Assembly: GCA_021790055.1 (NCBI GenBank)
Contig: JAJYIL010000216.1
Location: 1-5,832, forward strand
DNA: 5,832 bases
DNA from: Bacteroidota bacterium
GTDB lineage: Bacteria; Bacteroidota; Ignavibacteria; Ignavibacteriales; Ignavibacteriaceae
Reading direction: 5' to 3'
Part shown: piece after piece, positions 1-5,832 of the stretch
Position numbering within the stretch: position 1 is the first letter of the stretch
Layout: every line of letters starts with the position of its first letter
The notes under the pieces: generated by a model
What the model was told of the DNA's origin: nothing
The model's database searches: none
Seen by the model: the letters and a program-made list of their open reading frames with translations, nothing else
Program-made: the position numbers and the translations under genes

Positions 1-1
1 T

Positions 2-1579
2 CCGGGTAACAACGTTTGCGGATTTTCTTTACCGGGCGCTCCAGGAATAATCATCGGGGAAAATCAAAAGATAGCCTGGGCGCTTACAAACATTATGGAA
101 GACGATGCTGACTTTTACTCAGAGCAGATTGATTCGACCGGGACGAAATATTTTTTTAACGGCAATTGGAACGACTTAAAGGTTTTGAAGAACACCATCA
201 GGGTAAAAGATTCTTCGAGTGTTGCCTTCAAAATATATTTAACGGAACATGGACCGATTGTATCAAATGTTCATCCGTATAATTTTGTTTTTACGGATAA
301 GAATATAAAAGAAGCTGTGGTAAGCATGCACTGGCTGGGTAATTATGTCAGCAACGAAATCCTTTCTATTTATAAAATTGATAAAGCAGATGATTGGAAT
401 GAATTTAAAGAGGCTTTAACTACTTACGCCGTACCAGGGCAGAATTTTGTTTATGCAGATAAGCATGGAAACATCGGCTATATGTTTGGCGGGTGGCTTC
501 CTATCAGACCGGAGAATAATTTTTCTTTTATTTATGACGGAACAAACGATAAGAATGATTGGAAAGGCTTTGTACCGCAGAATGAATTGCCGCAGTTGTT
601 CAATCCTCCGCAGAATTATATTGCATCTGCAAACAACAAGACCGGGAAAGATTATAAGTATTACATTTCATATCTGTGGGAGCCTTCTTCGCGGATTGAC
701 AGAATTACAGCATTGCTTAATTCAAAGAAGAAACATTCCGTGAAAGATTTTGAAAAGTACCAGATGGATTTTGTCTCTCCTTATGCCGATACGGTAACAA
801 AATATATTTTGAATGCATTTTCAACCGTTAAGGTTACAAATGCTCATCTTCAGCTTGCATTGAACTTGCTGAAGAACTGGAACTACAAGATGAACCAGTA
901 CAGCCAAGTGCCCGCAATTTATGAGATGTTTATAAAACATTTGATGCAGAATATTTTCCTAAATAAGATGGGGGAAGATTTATTCAACGAGTATGTGCTC
1001 GTTCAAAATGTTCCTTTAAGAGTAATAATTCAATTGTTGGATAACCCGGACAGTTCCTGGTTTGACGATCCTTCAACTCCTCAGGTTGAAACGAGAGACG
1101 ACGTAATACGCAAAAGTATGGATGATGCACTTACGGAGCTTGAGACAAAGCTGGGCAATAATCCGGCTATTTGGCAATGGGGTAGGATTCATTATGTTGT
1201 GTTTAAGCATCCGTTCAGCGGAATATCTTCGATTGTTGATAAGGCTTTAGATATAGGTCCGTATCCAATCGGCGGCGACGGTACTACGATTTTTAATACC
1301 GAGTATTCGTATACAAAGGGAATAGACAGGTACCCGCAATTTGAACACGGAGAGTTTGAAAATTACCTCGGTCCTGTAATGAGATATGTTTATGATTTCT
1401 CCAAGCCGGATGAAATCAACTTAATTATTGACACCGGTGAGTCCGGTAATTTTATCAGCAAGCATTACAAGGATATGACGCCGCTTTGGATAAAAGGGAA
1501 ATATTTAAAAATTAAAACGGATATAAATTCGATAGAGAATCCGAAGAACAAAGTGTTTATAATAAAATCAATGCAATAG
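2..1579 (+). CDS. Penicillin acylase family protein (peptidase S45, Ntn hydrolase), 5'-truncated by window edge
   Basis: The open frame runs from the window edge without a stop, so the ATG at 95 is internal; 525 residues are visible. The 31 residues before that ATG already match the family (PGAPGIIIGEN, then IAWALTN followed by an acidic D-rich turn). Residue numbers below count from base 2. Other family blocks are EHGPIV (82-87), GQNFVYAD with the likely oxyanion-hole Asn at 148, HGNIGYMFGGWLPIR just after it, NYIASANNK (205-213), PYPIGGDGTT, and the C-terminal GPVMRYVYD (from 457) with GESGN (479-483). These enzymes are made as a precursor, exported, and cut by themselves into alpha and beta chains; the new N-terminal Ser of the beta chain is the nucleophile and hydrolyses amide bonds of penicillins, acyl-homoserine lactones or related N-acyl compounds. 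That Ser, the signal peptide and the alpha chain are outside the window, so activity and substrate cannot be judged. The family call is firm. The gene is separated from metF by 76 bases and is probably not in the same operon. Confidence 0.92.
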   Translation, partial: PGNNVCGFSLPGAPGIIIGENQKIAWALTNIMEDDADFYSEQIDSTGTKYFFNGNWNDLKVLKNTIRVKDSSSVAFKIYLTEHGPIVSNVHPYNFVFTDKNIKEAVVSMHWLGNYVSNEILSIYKIDKADDWNEFKEALTTYAVPGQNFVYADKHGNIGYMFGGWLPIRPENNFSFIYDGTNDKNDWKGFVPQNELPQLFNPPQNYIASANNKTGKDYKYYISYLWEPSSRIDRITALLNSKKKHSVKDFEKYQMDFVSPYADTVTKYILNAFSTVKVTNAHLQLALNLLKNWNYKMNQYSQVPAIYEMFIKHLMQNIFLNKMGEDLFNEYVLVQNVPLRVIIQLLDNPDSSWFDDPSTPQVETRDDVIRKSMDDALTELETKLGNNPAIWQWGRIHYVVFKHPFSGISSIVDKALDIGPYPIGGDGTTIFNTEYSYTKGIDRYPQFEHGEFENYLGPVMRYVYDFSKPDEINLIIDTGESGNFISKHYKDMTPLWIKGKYLKIKTDINSIENPKNKVFIIKSMQ

Positions 1580-1607
1580 CAAGATAGTAGATTAAAAACT
1601 ATTATGT

Positions 1608-1615
1608 TAAATTTG
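1608..1615 (+). promoter_or_regulatory. Candidate Bacteroidota-type -7 promoter element (TAAATTTG) upstream of metF
   Basis: TAAATTTG is a perfect match to TAnnTTTG, the -7 element recognised by the primary sigma factor of Bacteroidota. It lies in the only gap before the five-gene run, 40 bases upstream of the metF ATG, which would leave a leader of roughly 30-35 nt. No good TTTG/TTG -33 element is seen 19-21 bases upstream (the area reads around AAGATAGTAG), so the match is one-sided and could be chance in AT-rich DNA. Confidence 0.4.
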
Positions 1616-1655
1616 CGTGTTACAAAATTAAGAGCAAGGATTTAGGTACTGCTTA

Positions 1656-2624
1656 ATGGCAAAAGTAATTGAGCATTTGAAGAACGCTAAGGAACCGTTA
1701 ATTAGTTTTGAATTAATCCCTCCGAAAAGAGGCGGCGATATTAAAAGTCTTCTTTCGGTAATTGAAGATATATTAAAGTATCATCCGCCTTTTGTAGATA
1801 TAACCAGCCACTCTGCCGAAGTAGTTTATGAGGAAACAACAAAAGGAATTCAGAAGAAGATAAAAAGAAAAAGACCCGGAACATTGGGGATCTGCGCACT
1901 CATTCAGCATAAATATAATATTGATGCGGTGCCGCATATTTTAACACACGGCTTTACGCGTGAAGAGACGGAGGATTTTTTAATTGAATTGAGCTACCTC
2001 GGAATAGAAAACGTTCTTGCAATACGCGGTGATGATAACGGTTACCAAAAGCCGATACCGGAAGGTAAAAGCAAAAATAAATATACCGTTGATCTTGTGA
2101 AGCAGATTGTGGCGATGAACAGGGGAAAATATCTCGAAGAAAGCCTTCTTGACGCAAAGCCTTCCGACTTTTGCATCGGTGTAAGCGGCTACCCTGAAAA
2201 ACATTTCGAAGCGCCGAATTTGCAGACCGATGTAAATTTTGTAAAAGCCAAAGTTGATGCTGGCGCCGGCTATGTTGTTACCCAGATGTTCTATGATAAC
2301 AAGTTATTTTTTAAATATATAGATTTATGCGCCAAGACGGGAATTAACGCGCCGATAATTCCTGGATTAAAGATACTAACCAGCAAAGCTCATTTGATTT
2401 CGATACCAAAAAACTTTTATATAAATCTTCCGCAGGATTTGGTTGATGAGGTAAACGCCTCAAAGCCGGAGAGAGTAATTGATGTCGGAGTTGAATGGGC
2501 TGCAAATCAGGTCGAGGAGTTGTTAAAGAATAACATTCCGAGCGTTCATTTTTATATAATGCAAAATTCTCAGCCGGTGGTAAAGCTGATGGAGCGCCTT
2601 AAAGCAAAGAAGGTTATTGCCTAA
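1656..2624 (+). CDS. metF: 5,10-methylenetetrahydrofolate reductase (Bacteroidota-type MetF)
   Basis: A 322-residue FAD-dependent (beta/alpha)8-barrel enzyme of the cytoplasm that reduces 5,10-methylene-THF to 5-methyl-THF, the methyl donor for methionine synthase. Visible signatures are SFELIPPKR (17-25) with Glu19 equivalent to E. coli Glu28; RPGTLGICA and IQHKYN (73-88); LAIRGDD (121-127) with Asp126 equivalent to E. coli Asp120; GYPEKHFEAP (178-187); KVDAGAGYVVTQMFYD (199-214) with Gln210 equivalent to Gln183; IIPGLK (234-239); and VHFYIM near the end. The RPGT-GIC-IQHKYN and GYPEKH-EAP wording fits the form I know from Bacteroidota better than the E. coli form. Length is typical. The ATG is the natural start, about 18 codons before the catalytic Glu; an AAGGA at 1636-1640 sits 15 bases upstream, too far for a good ribosome site, as is usual in this group. 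It is the first gene of the run; the next gene begins 2 bases after its TAA. Confidence 0.96.
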   Translation: MAKVIEHLKNAKEPLISFELIPPKRGGDIKSLLSVIEDILKYHPPFVDITSHSAEVVYEETTKGIQKKIKRKRPGTLGICALIQHKYNIDAVPHILTHGFTREETEDFLIELSYLGIENVLAIRGDDNGYQKPIPEGKSKNKYTVDLVKQIVAMNRGKYLEESLLDAKPSDFCIGVSGYPEKHFEAPNLQTDVNFVKAKVDAGAGYVVTQMFYDNKLFFKYIDLCAKTGINAPIIPGLKILTSKAHLISIPKNFYINLPQDLVDEVNASKPERVIDVGVEWAANQVEELLKNNIPSVHFYIMQNSQPVVKLMERLKAKKVIA

Positions 2625-2626
2625 AG

Positions 2627-3631
2627 ATGAAAGGAATCAAGAAACCAGTGATTAGAAAATTGAAGTGGGGCGCTGCCGGATGCGGTCATTTTACCGAGCA
2701 TTCTTTTATTCCTACTCTTCATCTTTTAAGGAAGAGCACGCTTAATGCGGTATTCAGCAATGATAAGAAGCGGGCAAAATTTATAGCTGAAAAGTATGGT
2801 GTTCATAATTTCTTTTCGAGCTTTGATGAGTTCCTAAAATCGGATGTGGAGGCTGTTTATATCGGAAGCGCAAACGCCGACCATTATGATCAGGTACTGA
2901 AAGCCGCAAGGGCTGGGAAGCAAATTCTTTGCGACAAGCCTGTCTCAATTACTTCTGAACAGGCGGAGGAAATGGTAAGGGTTTGCCAGGAAAACAAAGT
3001 TCAGCTTGCGGTTAATTATACATACAGGTTTCATCCGTTAACCATAAAGGCAAAAGAATTTTTAAGAAGGCAGCTTTTAGGTAAGATAGTCTCAATAAAT
3101 GTTAATTTTAATATTGATCTTCCTCCAGGCAATAATTTTCGATTTAACAAGCTAAGAAGCGGCGGTGGAGCATTGCGCGATATCGGCACTCATATGATTG
3201 ACCTGCTGAGATTTCTCGGCGGAGAAATTGTTTCCATCGACGGAGTAATTGACGATATTATTTATAAAAGCGAGGTCGATGATTTTGCTGCAGGCATTGT
3301 TAAATTCCAGGACAGCGGTTACGGTTATTTCAATGTCTCGTTCAATAATAAGAAGGCATTTAATCGCATTGACCTGCTTGGTCATAAAGGCGCCCTCAGT
3401 ATTGATCATTTAATCGGTGCTAAGAATGCCACATCGAAACTTACAATACTTCTTGAAGGAGAGGCGAAGAAAGCATTCAGAAAGAGAGGGAACAAGTTCC
3501 TCAACCTGCTGCGTTCGGTTCAGAATTCTTTCTTGAAGAACGAAACCCCGCTTGTTACAGGTTATGACGGTTATATCAATATGAAATTAATGGAAGAACT
3601 AGAAGCCAAATGTCAGTTAAAACAGAAGTGA
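2627..3631 (+). CDS. Gfo/Idh/MocA family NAD(P)-dependent oxidoreductase
   Basis: A 334-residue protein with the two-domain layout of the family. The N-terminal Rossmann fold begins WGAAGCG (14-20), a glycine-rich dinucleotide loop, and ends near the CDKPVS block (102-107), whose Lys104 matches the conserved EKP lysine. NYTYRFHP (130-137) follows. The C-terminal alpha/beta domain contains GGGALRDIGTHMIDLL (179-194), the family's catalytic GG-L-D-G-H motif with Asp185 and His189. All key residues are present, so it is probably active. Members oxidise or reduce hydroxyl groups of sugars, inositols and related compounds; the substrate cannot be named here. It starts 2 bases after metF, with AAAGAAGG at 2606-2613 as a possible but distant ribosome site. 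Its 3' end overlaps the aldolase gene, which suggests the two are made together and may act on related substrates (inference). The Cys in CDKP replaces the more common Glu and is unlikely to be important. Confidence 0.92.
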   Translation: MKGIKKPVIRKLKWGAAGCGHFTEHSFIPTLHLLRKSTLNAVFSNDKKRAKFIAEKYGVHNFFSSFDEFLKSDVEAVYIGSANADHYDQVLKAARAGKQILCDKPVSITSEQAEEMVRVCQENKVQLAVNYTYRFHPLTIKAKEFLRRQLLGKIVSINVNFNIDLPPGNNFRFNKLRSGGGALRDIGTHMIDLLRFLGGEIVSIDGVIDDIIYKSEVDDFAAGIVKFQDSGYGYFNVSFNNKKAFNRIDLLGHKGALSIDHLIGAKNATSKLTILLEGEAKKAFRKRGNKFLNLLRSVQNSFLKNETPLVTGYDGYINMKLMEELEAKCQLKQK

Positions 3632-4302
3632 CCGGCACAGCGGCAAGCGCCTTGCGGAGAGAGTTAGTTGTAATCTGCCATAGGGTTTATGAAAAAGGAT
3701 TTGTTTCCGCATACGATGGAAATATTTCCGTTGCCACTCCTCAGAATACCTTTTTAATTACTCGCTCGGCTGTACGTAAAGGTGACGTAACCGAAGATGA
3801 TATTCTTGAAATTGATGCAGGCGGAAATATCATGAGCGGGCGGGGGAAAATTTCCACGGAATATAAAATACATCTTTATGCGTATTCAAGAAGACCGGAG
3901 GTCAATGCAGTGGTGCATTGTCATCCGGTTTATACAACAGCCTTTGCATCCATTGGCGAAGGGTTGACGGAAAATATTTTTCCTGAAGTAGTTTTAACTC
4001 TTGGGAAAGTTCCTTTATGCAAATACGCCACTCCATCAACGGATGAATTGCCTTTGAGCATGGAGCCGTATATTGAACACGCATGGGGAATGCTTTTTCA
4101 AAACCACGGGGCTGTTACTCTGGGAAAGACTTTGAAGGACGCATACAATAAAATGGAAAAACTGGAACACACTGCTCAAATTCTATTTACAGCAAGACTT
4201 CTCGGCGGGGCGAAAGAATTGCCTCCGGAGAAATTACGAGAGCTTGTAAATTTATCAAAGCAGAATTACGGGCTTGATGTGGACGAAAGGAATATATTTT
4301 AA
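3610..4302 (+). CDS. Class II aldolase/adducin family protein (Zn-dependent, fuculose-phosphate-aldolase-like)
   Basis: A 230-residue protein, close to the usual 210-230 of the family. Alignment by eye to E. coli FucA gives GNIS (37-40) for the phosphate loop Gly-Asn, Ser82-Thr83 for its Ser-Ser, Glu84 (STEYKIH) for catalytic Glu73, and His103/His105 (VVHCHP) plus His166 (NHG) for the three zinc ligands. The catalytic centre is therefore intact. The second phosphate-contact segment is unusual: LITPTG of FucA reads LITRSA here (49-54). Likely chemistry is retro-aldol cleavage of a sugar phosphate, but the fold also includes ribulose-phosphate 4-epimerases and methylthioribulose-1-phosphate dehydratase (MtnB), so no specific name is given. 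The ATG at 3610 overlaps the previous gene by 22 bases. A GTG at 3628 in the same frame overlaps that gene's TGA as GTGA and would remove only six non-conserved residues, so the true start may be there. The TAA overlaps the ddl start by one base. Confidence 0.9.
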   Translation: MSVKTEVTGTAASALRRELVVICHRVYEKGFVSAYDGNISVATPQNTFLITRSAVRKGDVTEDDILEIDAGGNIMSGRGKISTEYKIHLYAYSRRPEVNAVVHCHPVYTTAFASIGEGLTENIFPEVVLTLGKVPLCKYATPSTDELPLSMEPYIEHAWGMLFQNHGAVTLGKTLKDAYNKMEKLEHTAQILFTARLLGGAKELPPEKLRELVNLSKQNYGLDVDERNIF

Positions 4303-5303
4303 TGACAAGTAAAAAAGATTTAGTGATAGCATTATTGTTAGGAGGCACTTCACCGGAAAGAGAAGTATCCAAATCATCCGGCAGTTCAATATATAAAGCA
4401 TTAGCTGCGCTTGGATATAAGGCTATTTTGATAGACCCGGCTTACGGAAAGCATCAGCCTCACAAGGCAGAAGATTTCTTTGCGCAAAAGGATTTCGCGG
4501 AAATCTCCAACAGGAATTATGTTGAGGCAGTCAATTCAAATTTGTTTGATGAAGTTGATATTGCCTTCCTTGCGCTTCACGGCAAGTGGGGGGAAGACGG
4601 AACAATTCAGTCCCTTCTTGAGTTAAGAGGAATAAAGTACACTGGCTCCAATGTGGTATCAAGCGCAATGTCGATGGATAAGATTATGTCAAAAATATTA
4701 TTCAAGCATTATGATATTGCTACACCAGAATGGATTGAAGTTAACCGCCACGAAAAAGAAGCTGACGTTAAGAAGGCAGTAAAAGAAAAACTCGGCTTCC
4801 CATGTGTAGTAAAACCAAACGATCAGGGCTCTACCGTAGGATTAACGGTATGCAAGCATGAGGACGATCTTCACAAAGCATTAAAGCTTGCCAGAGAGTA
4901 TTCAAGTAAAGCTTTAATTGAAGAGTATATTGACGGGCATGAAGTTACAGTCGGTATTCTTGATAACAAAGCACTGCCGGTACTTGAAATAAAACCAAAG
5001 CACGGGATATACGATTATGAATGCAAGTATACCTCCGGTATGAGTGAGTATGAAGTTCCGGCAAACATTCCGGAGTGGGTAAAGCTTGAGCTTCAGTCTC
5101 AATCGCTTAGAGCCTTCGAAGCTTTAGGCTGCAGCGTTTACGGCAGAATGGATTTCAGATTAAGTAATGATTTTAAAACCTACTGCCTCGAAGTTAATAC
5201 ATTGCCCGGCATGACCTCGACAAGCCTTGTTCCCAAAATGGCAAAGGCGGTCGGTATAACGTTCGAGGAATTGATTGACAGAATAATTAAGCTTAGCTTG
5301 TAA
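4302..5303 (+). CDS. ddl: D-alanine--D-alanine ligase
   Basis: A 333-residue cytoplasmic ATP-grasp enzyme that joins two D-alanines for the peptidoglycan precursor UDP-MurNAc-pentapeptide. The N-terminal domain has GGTSPEREVS (14-23), Glu19 matching DdlB Glu15, and the HGKWGEDGTIQ signature (93-103). The ATP-grasp part has SMDK (124-127), VVKPNDQGSTVG (169-180) with Ser177 matching DdlB Ser150, and IEEYI. YDYECKY (237-243) gives Tyr243 for DdlB Tyr216; a Tyr here is the D-Ala-D-Ala form, whereas D-Ala-D-Lac (VanA-like) ligases differ at this site. The end has GRMDF (Arg282, Asp284) and LEVNTLPGMTSTSLVP with Glu297, Asn299 and Ser308. All substrate and Mg residues are in place. It is somewhat longer than DdlB (about 306), mainly around residues 45-82. 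The start is set by a TAATG overlap with the aldolase gene, and AAAGGA at 4286-4291 lies 10 bases upstream, the best ribosome site in the window. It overlaps the next gene in the same TAATG manner. Confidence 0.97.
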   Translation: MTSKKDLVIALLLGGTSPEREVSKSSGSSIYKALAALGYKAILIDPAYGKHQPHKAEDFFAQKDFAEISNRNYVEAVNSNLFDEVDIAFLALHGKWGEDGTIQSLLELRGIKYTGSNVVSSAMSMDKIMSKILFKHYDIATPEWIEVNRHEKEADVKKAVKEKLGFPCVVKPNDQGSTVGLTVCKHEDDLHKALKLAREYSSKALIEEYIDGHEVTVGILDNKALPVLEIKPKHGIYDYECKYTSGMSEYEVPANIPEWVKLELQSQSLRAFEALGCSVYGRMDFRLSNDFKTYCLEVNTLPGMTSTSLVPKMAKAVGITFEELIDRIIKLSL

Positions 5304-5596
5304 TGAGCATTTTTAAAAACGGTAAAATAAAATACATTATCTTCGCTGTATTTTTTTTAATCGGATTGATATATCTTTTTGTTAATGATTCAGGCGTGAT
5401 TAAATATTTAAAGCTTAAAGGGCAAGTCAATACTCTTAATGAGCAGATTGATAGCGTCAATGCTGAAAACAAAAGAATAAAAGCTGAAATAGATTCACTT
5501 AAAAACAAAGTCCCGGCAAAGATAGAAAAAGTTGCGCGTGAAAAATACAATATGATTAGAAAGGGTGAAACGAAAATTCAAGTAATTGAAAAGTAA
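5303..5596 (+). CDS. FtsB/DivIC-family septum formation initiator protein
   Basis: A 97-residue single-pass membrane protein. A short Lys-containing N terminus (1-9) is followed by one hydrophobic segment (about 10-27, IKYIIFAVFFLIGLIYLF), then a heptad-like, charged coiled coil (about 33-68, with NTLNEQIDSVNAENKRIK) and a conserved-looking block at 73-89 (KIEKVAREKYNMIRKGE), the pattern that closes the coil in FtsB and DivIC. Known relatives bind FtsL and FtsQ/DivIB in the divisome with the coil outside the cytoplasmic membrane; that role and topology are inferred here from the architecture. The ATG overlaps the ddl stop as TAATG and has no clear Shine-Dalgarno, so translation probably depends on ribosomes finishing ddl. 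Placement after a cell-wall gene supports a division role. FtsB, DivIC and FtsL-like proteins are hard to tell apart at this length, so no symbol is given. It is the last gene of the run. Confidence 0.82.
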   Translation: MSIFKNGKIKYIIFAVFFLIGLIYLFVNDSGVIKYLKLKGQVNTLNEQIDSVNAENKRIKAEIDSLKNKVPAKIEKVAREKYNMIRKGETKIQVIEK

Positions 5597-5633
5597 TTGT
5601 TTGACGTGCCGTGAGATGGTTACAATCGGAGTT

Positions 5634-5681
5634 ATGGAATATTAGAATGATGGAGTAAATCAATTAATCTCAATATTCTAT
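5634..5681 (+). other. Imperfect AT-rich hairpin downstream of the operon
   Basis: ATGGAATATTAGA (5634-5646) pairs with TCTCAATATTCTAT (5668-5681): 13 pairs with one G-U and a bulged C at 5671. After an A/A mismatch, four more pairs (5648-5651 with 5663-5666, one G-U) leave an 11-nt loop. It starts 37 bases after the last stop codon. No T-run follows, so it is not a standard intrinsic terminator; it could still help end or protect the transcript. The left arm is made of loosely repeated GGAAT/GATGGA-like words, suggesting a decayed simple-sequence element. Confidence 0.45.
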
Positions 5682-5710
5682 TATTACAAAGTGCTGCATA
5701 AATTAGTTAA

Positions 5711-5821
5711 TCATGTTACGCAAAAGTCGTAATCTTAATCGTAATCTTTCTCCTAATCGGATTAAAAATCCGAGTAAGATTACGATTAAGAGCAAGATTA
5801 AGATTTAAATGCGTGACATGA
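5711..5821. repeat. Symmetric hexamer-array palindrome (two inverted arms with capping inverted repeats)
   Basis: The left arm at 5728-5763 is six tandem degenerate hexamers of form CNTAAT (CGTAAT, CTTAAT, CGTAAT, CTTTCT, CCTAAT, CGGATT). A 3-base AAA loop (5764-5766) follows, then a right arm of six hexamers at 5767-5802 (AATCCG, AGTAAG, ATTACG, ATTAAG, AGCAAG, ATTAAG), the reverse-complement type. In register the arms agree at 27 of 36 positions; shifted by about one hexamer, 16 bases match perfectly (5733-5748 with 5776-5791). Outside them CATGTTACGCA (5712-5722) pairs with TGCGTGACATG (5810-5820), ten Watson-Crick pairs and one G-T, with one further T-A pair outside. The whole element can fold into one long cruciform or hairpin. 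No transposase or T-run is attached. I recall AATCTTAATCGT-like repeats between genes in Bacteroidota/Ignavibacteria genomes, but this was not checked by search. Confidence 0.75.
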
Positions 5822-5832
5822 GTTAGTTCGTC

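Noticed and set aside
95..97. ATG as the start of the first gene
   Set aside because: The frame is open to the window edge and the 31 upstream codons encode conserved acylase motifs, so this Met is internal.
1584..1602. ATAGT...ACTAT inverted repeat after the acylase stop, as a possible terminator
   Set aside because: The stem has only five AT-rich pairs with a 9-base loop and no T-run after it; not distinguishable from chance.
3152..3409. Minus-strand open frame of 85 codons inside the oxidoreductase gene, and similar antisense frames in metF, the aldolase, ddl and the ftsB-like gene
   Set aside because: They lie wholly or almost wholly opposite clear coding genes, have no recognisable domains, and look like shadows of the real frames.
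4302..5303. Possible Van-type D-Ala-D-Lac ligase
   Set aside because: The YDYECKY segment keeps the Tyr typical of D-Ala-D-Ala ligases, and no vanH or vanX neighbours are present.
5601..5626. TTGACG followed by TACAAT, resembling a sigma-70 promoter after the last gene
   Set aside because: The spacer is only 14 bases, too short for a working -35/-10 pair, the inferred group uses a different consensus, and no gene follows within the window.
5758..5772. CGGATT-AAA-AATCCG hairpin as an intrinsic terminator
   Set aside because: No T-run follows on either strand; it is better explained as the centre of the larger palindrome.
5703..5828. TTAGTT on both sides of the palindrome (5703-5708 and 5823-5828) as a target-site duplication
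   Set aside because: Six bases in AT-rich DNA, not directly abutting the capping arms; too weak without an empty-site comparison.

Overview
The window looks like chromosomal DNA from a member of the Bacteroidota/Ignavibacteriota side of the FCB group. The reasons are a MetF of the form I associate with Bacteroidota, a perfect TAnnTTTG-type promoter element ahead of it, weak or absent Shine-Dalgarno sequences, AT-leaning codon use, and AATCTTAATCGT-type hexamer repeats between genes. This assignment is inference; no rRNA or other decisive marker is present.

Layout, all on the + strand. (1) Bases 2-1579 hold the 3' part of a penicillin-acylase-family (S45, Ntn hydrolase) gene; its signal peptide, alpha chain and catalytic beta-chain serine lie upstream of the window. 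(2) A 76-base gap carries a promoter-like TAAATTTG. (3) Five tightly packed genes follow: metF (methylenetetrahydrofolate reductase), a Gfo/Idh/MocA oxidoreductase, a class II aldolase/adducin-family enzyme, ddl (D-Ala-D-Ala ligase) and a small FtsB/DivIC-type division protein. The junctions are a 2-base gap, a 22-base overlap (or a 4-base GTGA overlap if a GTG start is used), and two 1-base TAATG overlaps. This strongly suggests one transcript with translational coupling. (4) The last 236 bases have no convincing gene and hold two hairpin-forming elements, the second a roughly 110-base two-arm array of degenerate hexamers.

How the genes fit together: ddl supplies the D-Ala-D-Ala dipeptide for peptidoglycan, and the FtsB-like protein probably belongs to the divisome, so the distal half of the operon concerns cell wall and division. 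MetF supplies 5-methyl-THF for methionine synthesis. The oxidoreductase and aldolase look like a pair acting on a sugar or sugar-phosphate type substrate that cannot be named from sequence alone.

I found no defence system, CRISPR array, transposase, tRNA or rRNA, and no clearly new biological system. The strongest unexplained structure is the symmetric hexamer-array palindrome at 5711-5821. The next most useful leads are the unusual phosphate-site residues of the aldolase and the mixed operon content.
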